Shown: in pieces, positions 20,325 through 22,510 of the stretch
Position numbering within the stretch: the first letter of the stretch is position 1
Layout of the letters: each line of letters starts with the position of its first letter
DNA from: DATAEU01 sp046735355
GTDB lineage: Bacteria; Actinomycetota; UBA4738; HRBIN12
NCBI GenBank assembly: GCA_046735355.1
Contig: JBKPTC010000009.1
Span: 1 to 22,510 of the forward strand
Direction: 5' to 3'
DNA length: 22,510 bases
Translations under genes and position numbers: made by a program
Notes under the pieces: generated by a model
The model's input: the letters and a program-made list of their open reading frames with translations, nothing else
What the model was told of the DNA's origin: nothing
Database searches by the model: none

Positions 20325-21921
20325 GGCGGAGGCGTTCGAGCAGCGCGGCTGCCGGCGAGGCGTGGAGCAGCGCGGCCTTCGCCGCGTTTGCGCCGCAGGC
20401 TCCGTGCACCCCGCCGCCCGGGTGCGCCGACGCGGACGCCAGATACAGGCCGTCGATCGGCGTCTCCGGCCTCGCCAACCCGGGGATCGGGCGGAACACA
20501 AGCTGCTGATACAGGTTCGCGGTTCCGCCGTTCACCGCGCCGCCCTCGAGGTTCGCGTCGCGTTCGAACAGCTCGCGCGGCCCCATCACGTGACGCTGCA
20601 GGATCGCCCCGCGGAACCCGGGCGCCAGCCGCTCGATCTGGTCCTCCACGCGATCGGCGAACGCGTCGACCTCGTCTCGTGTCCACGCGCCCGTCAACGA
20701 TCCGCCCGCATCGCCTCGGACGCGCTGCGGCAGATGCGTGTACGCCCACGCCTGCTCCGTGCCCGCCGGCGAGCGCGATGGGTCCGCCGTCGTCATCTGC
20801 CCGATCACGAGATAGGGACGGGCCGGGATGCAGCCGCGCGCGATCAGCGCCGAGTTGTCCGTCAGGTGATCCATCCCCTCGGCGACGTGGACGGTGCCGG
20901 CGCGCCGCGCGTCGGGATGGATCCAGGGGATCGGCGAGGACAGCGCCCAGTCCACCTTGACCGTCGCGTTGTCGAACTCGAATCGGTCGAGGTCGGCGAC
21001 GACGTCCGGCGGCAGGTGCTGCGAGCCGACGAGCTCGCGGTACAGCGTCGGCGCGTCGACGTCTCCGAGCACGGCGCGGCGCGCTCGAACGCGCAGACCG
21101 GCCGACGTGGTCACGCCGAGCGCGCGCCCGTCGCGCACGACGACGCGATCGACCGGCTGGCCGCAGCGCAGCTCGCCGCCCATCGACCGAAGCCGCGAGA
21201 CCAGCGCGTCCGTGAGTCGTCCGGCGCCTCCGGCCGGAACCGGAAACCCGTAGCGCTGCCCGAGCGCCACGAGCAGCCATCCGAAGAACCCCGACAGCGG
21301 CGCCTCCGGCGCGAGGTCGGCGTGGAGCGCGTTGCCCGCGATCAGGAGCCCCGGGTCCGGGCCGCGGAACGTCTCGGTCGCCAGGCGGCGGATCGGCAGC
21401 AGGCAGAACCTCGCGAACCGGACGATGTCGCGCGGCGGCCACATGCGCACGGCGAGGCGGGCGCCCGCCGCCACCGGCGGGAACGGCTCGAGCATCGCGC
21501 GAAGGAGCTGGTCCTCGACCGACGCCCACCGGCCGATGAACGATCGCCAGGCGTCGCCGTCGCCGGGCGCGGCCCGCTCGAAGGCGGCCGCCGTCTCGTC
21601 GAGGTCCGTCGACAGGATCGGGCAGGATCCCGAGGTGACGTGCGCGACCACGAGCGGCGCGCGGCTCCACCGCAGGCCATGCGATCCGAGGTCGAGCCGT
21701 CTCAGCACCGGCGAGGCGACGCCGAGCGGATAGAACGCGCTGAACAGGTCGTGGACGAATCCGGGGCTGGTGAGCTCGGCGCTCCGGACGGCGCCGCCGG
21801 GCTCCTGCTGCGCCTCGAGCACGACGACGTCCCACCCCCGGTCGGCGAGCAGGTTGGCGGCGACGAGGCCGTTCGGCCCGGCGCCGATGACGACGGCGTC
21901 GGCCGTGAGCGTCTCGGTCAC
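20320..21921 (-). CDS. FAD-dependent oxidoreductase, PYROXD2/phytoene-desaturase-like
   Basis: A 533-residue flavoprotein. The N-terminal Rossmann motif is VVIGAGPNGLVAANLLADRG, followed by VVVLEAQQEPGGAVRS, the amine-oxidase/phytoene-desaturase dinucleotide-binding signature. The C-terminal FAD motif is GLYLASASAHPGGGVHGACG. The middle (HDLFSAFYPLG, FGWLLVALGQRYGFPVPAGGAGRL, NGGTANLYQQLVFRP) matches the group related to human PYROXD2 rather than true carotenoid desaturases. The reaction is unknown. I take the GTG at 21921 as start (VTETLTADAVVIGAG): TAGAAC, one mismatch from TANNNT, ends 7 nt upstream. The frame stays open a further 12 codons upstream. It is divergent from an SRPBCC lipid-binding-fold protein with 77 nt between, so a shared hydrophobic substrate is plausible. 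Confidence 0.87.
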   Translation of the reverse strand: MTETLTADAVVIGAGPNGLVAANLLADRGWDVVVLEAQQEPGGAVRSAELTSPGFVHDLFSAFYPLGVASPVLRRLDLGSHGLRWSRAPLVVAHVTSGSCPILSTDLDETAAAFERAAPGDGDAWRSFIGRWASVEDQLLRAMLEPFPPVAAGARLAVRMWPPRDIVRFARFCLLPIRRLATETFRGPDPGLLIAGNALHADLAPEAPLSGFFGWLLVALGQRYGFPVPAGGAGRLTDALVSRLRSMGGELRCGQPVDRVVVRDGRALGVTTSAGLRVRARRAVLGDVDAPTLYRELVGSQHLPPDVVADLDRFEFDNATVKVDWALSSPIPWIHPDARRAGTVHVAEGMDHLTDNSALIARGCIPARPYLVIGQMTTADPSRSPAGTEQAWAYTHLPQRVRGDAGGSLTGAWTRDEVDAFADRVEDQIERLAPGFRGAILQRHVMGPRELFERDANLEGGAVNGGTANLYQQLVFRPIPGLARPETPIDGLYLASASAHPGGGVHGACGANAAKAALLHASPAAALLERLRR

Positions 21922-21998
21922 GAGCCCGGTTCTACCCCCGGGCGGCCCGGTGCGCACGCATCGCGTTCGGGCGGCGGCGCGGTGGGTACCAGTCCCCG

Positions 21999-22448
21999 GT
22001 GTCCGTCACCCGCATCATCGTCAAGGCGCCGGCCGACGCCGTGTACGACGTGCTGATCGACCCCCAGTGCTATCCGCGGTGGGTGGTCGGCGCCTCGCAG
22101 ATCCGCGACGTCGACGCCGGATGGCCGAGCGAGGGCTCGTCCTTTCACCACTCGGTCGGCGTCTGGCCGGTGCGGATCCACGACTCGACCACGCTCGTCC
22201 ACGCCGACCGGCCCCGCTCGGTCGAGCTGCGTGCGCGCGCGTGGCCGCTCGGGGAGGCGGACGTGCGCATCGAGCTCGAGCAGCGCGGCGACCTCACGCG
22301 GGTGACGATGCGCGAGGTGGCCGCCGACGGTCCGGGCGCCGCGATCTGGAGCGCGCCCACCGCCGCGATGACCACCGTGCGCAACCGGCTCTCGCTGCGA
22401 CGGCTGAAGGACCTCGTCGAGGCGGACCCGTCGGCTCGCGCCGCCTGA
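21999..22448 (+). CDS. SRPBCC (START/Bet v1-fold) protein
   Basis: A 149-residue protein of the polyketide cyclase/dehydrase and lipid-transport superfamily. It has the standard opening ITRIIVKAPADAVYDVL-type strand-helix (MSVTRIIVKAPADAVYDVL), DPQCYPRWVVGA with the usual 'Y-x-x-W' segment, a run of antiparallel strands (VRIHDSTTLVHADRPRSVELRARAW, ADVRIELEQRGDLTRVTMREV), and the long C-terminal helix VRNRLSLRRLKDLVEA. Members bind hydrophobic ligands in a central cavity; some are enzymes. Divergent placement from the PYROXD2-like flavoprotein suggests a functional link. The start is GTG at 21999; TACCAGT lies just upstream but is an imperfect -10 box. A CCGC-CTGA-GCGG mini-hairpin has the stop in its loop. 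Confidence 0.85.
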   Translation: MSVTRIIVKAPADAVYDVLIDPQCYPRWVVGASQIRDVDAGWPSEGSSFHHSVGVWPVRIHDSTTLVHADRPRSVELRARAWPLGEADVRIELEQRGDLTRVTMREVAADGPGAAIWSAPTAAMTTVRNRLSLRRLKDLVEADPSARAA

Positions 22449-22453
22449 GCGGT

Positions 22454-22510
22454 CTACCAGGCCTGCGCGGTCGCCATCGCGGCCGCCGCGAGCACCAGGA
22501 AGGCCAGCAC
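22454..22510 (-). CDS. C-terminal fragment of a possible membrane protein
   Basis: On the minus strand the window edge enters an open frame of 18 codons ending at TAG (22456-22454): VLAFLVLAAAAMATAQAW. It is hydrophobic throughout and would be a last transmembrane helix. It is convergent with the SRPBCC gene, the stops being only a few bases apart, a spacing typical here. The fragment is too short to name. Confidence 0.4.
   Translation of the reverse strand: MLAFLVLAAAAMATAQAW

Noticed and set aside
1..22510. tRNA, rRNA, CRISPR array, insertion sequence, prophage or att site
   Set aside because: None was seen: no repeat-spacer pattern, transposase or integrase motif, or cloverleaf-like sequence was noticed on either strand.

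Overview
The window is very GC-rich with strong G/C bias at third codon positions, densely packed, and alternates strand every one to three genes. There is no tRNA, rRNA, IS element, integrase or CRISPR, so it reads as ordinary chromosome. Gene content fits a deep-branching, probably soil Actinomycetota (for example a Thermoleophilia- or Acidimicrobiia-like lineage): a secreted PhoX-like protein, a SpoIID/LytB lipoprotein, a NylB-type hydrolase, an actinobacterial-style class III cyclase, HxlR/YceI and a heterodimeric ABC exporter. Many genes carry a TANNNT -10 box only 6-7 nt before the start codon, the hallmark of leaderless mRNAs in this phylum. The phylum call is an inference.

Layout. 1-255: 3' end of a class III cyclase-domain gene (+). 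434-646: small protein, copy A (+). 743-2119: secreted PhoX/DUF839 protein (-). 2238-3518: SpoIID/LytB lipoprotein (+), overlapping tail-to-tail with a NylB-like serine hydrolase (3451-4752, -). 4797-5006: FmdB-type zinc ribbon (+). 5038-5307: unknown 89-aa protein (-). 5385-7157 and 7154-8974: two-subunit ABC exporter (+). 8997-10124: LPG-synthase-TM/flippase-like membrane protein (-). 10148-10702 and 10699-11247: tandem GNAT acetyltransferases (+). 11244-11603: HxlR regulator (-), divergent from YceI (11797-12396, +), which ends in a clear terminator. 12534-13961: secreted PQQ-like beta-propeller (+). 13971-16619: GcvT-GlyA fusion (-). 16657-16863: small charged protein (-). 16943-17890: secreted GH26-like glycosidase (-) with an unusual structured leader. 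18095-19066: DppB-type permease (-). 19136-19345: small protein, copy B (-), homologous to copy A. 19544-20299: unknown 251-aa protein (+). 20320-21921: PYROXD2/phytoene-desaturase-like flavoprotein (-), divergent from an SRPBCC protein (21999-22448, +). 22454-22510: tail of a possible membrane protein (-).

Most notable: (1) an 882-residue fusion of aminomethyltransferase and serine hydroxymethyltransferase with key residues visible in both halves; (2) two homologous ~70-aa proteins of unknown function about 18.5 kb apart; (3) an 11-nt perfect complement to the Shine-Dalgarno region about 107 nt upstream in the GH26 leader, a candidate RNA switch; (4) a recurrent leaderless-promoter signature that settles several starts; (5) an ABC exporter whose degenerate residues in the two subunits combine into one predicted dead ATP site; (6) convergent gene pairs whose two stop codons lie in opposite arms of one hairpin.

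No stretch over 300 bases lacks a gene. The longest gaps are 17891-18094 (structured leader), 19346-19543 (a promoter at its right end, nothing else clear), 11604-11796 (inverted repeat and regulatory region) and 256-433 (nothing seen).
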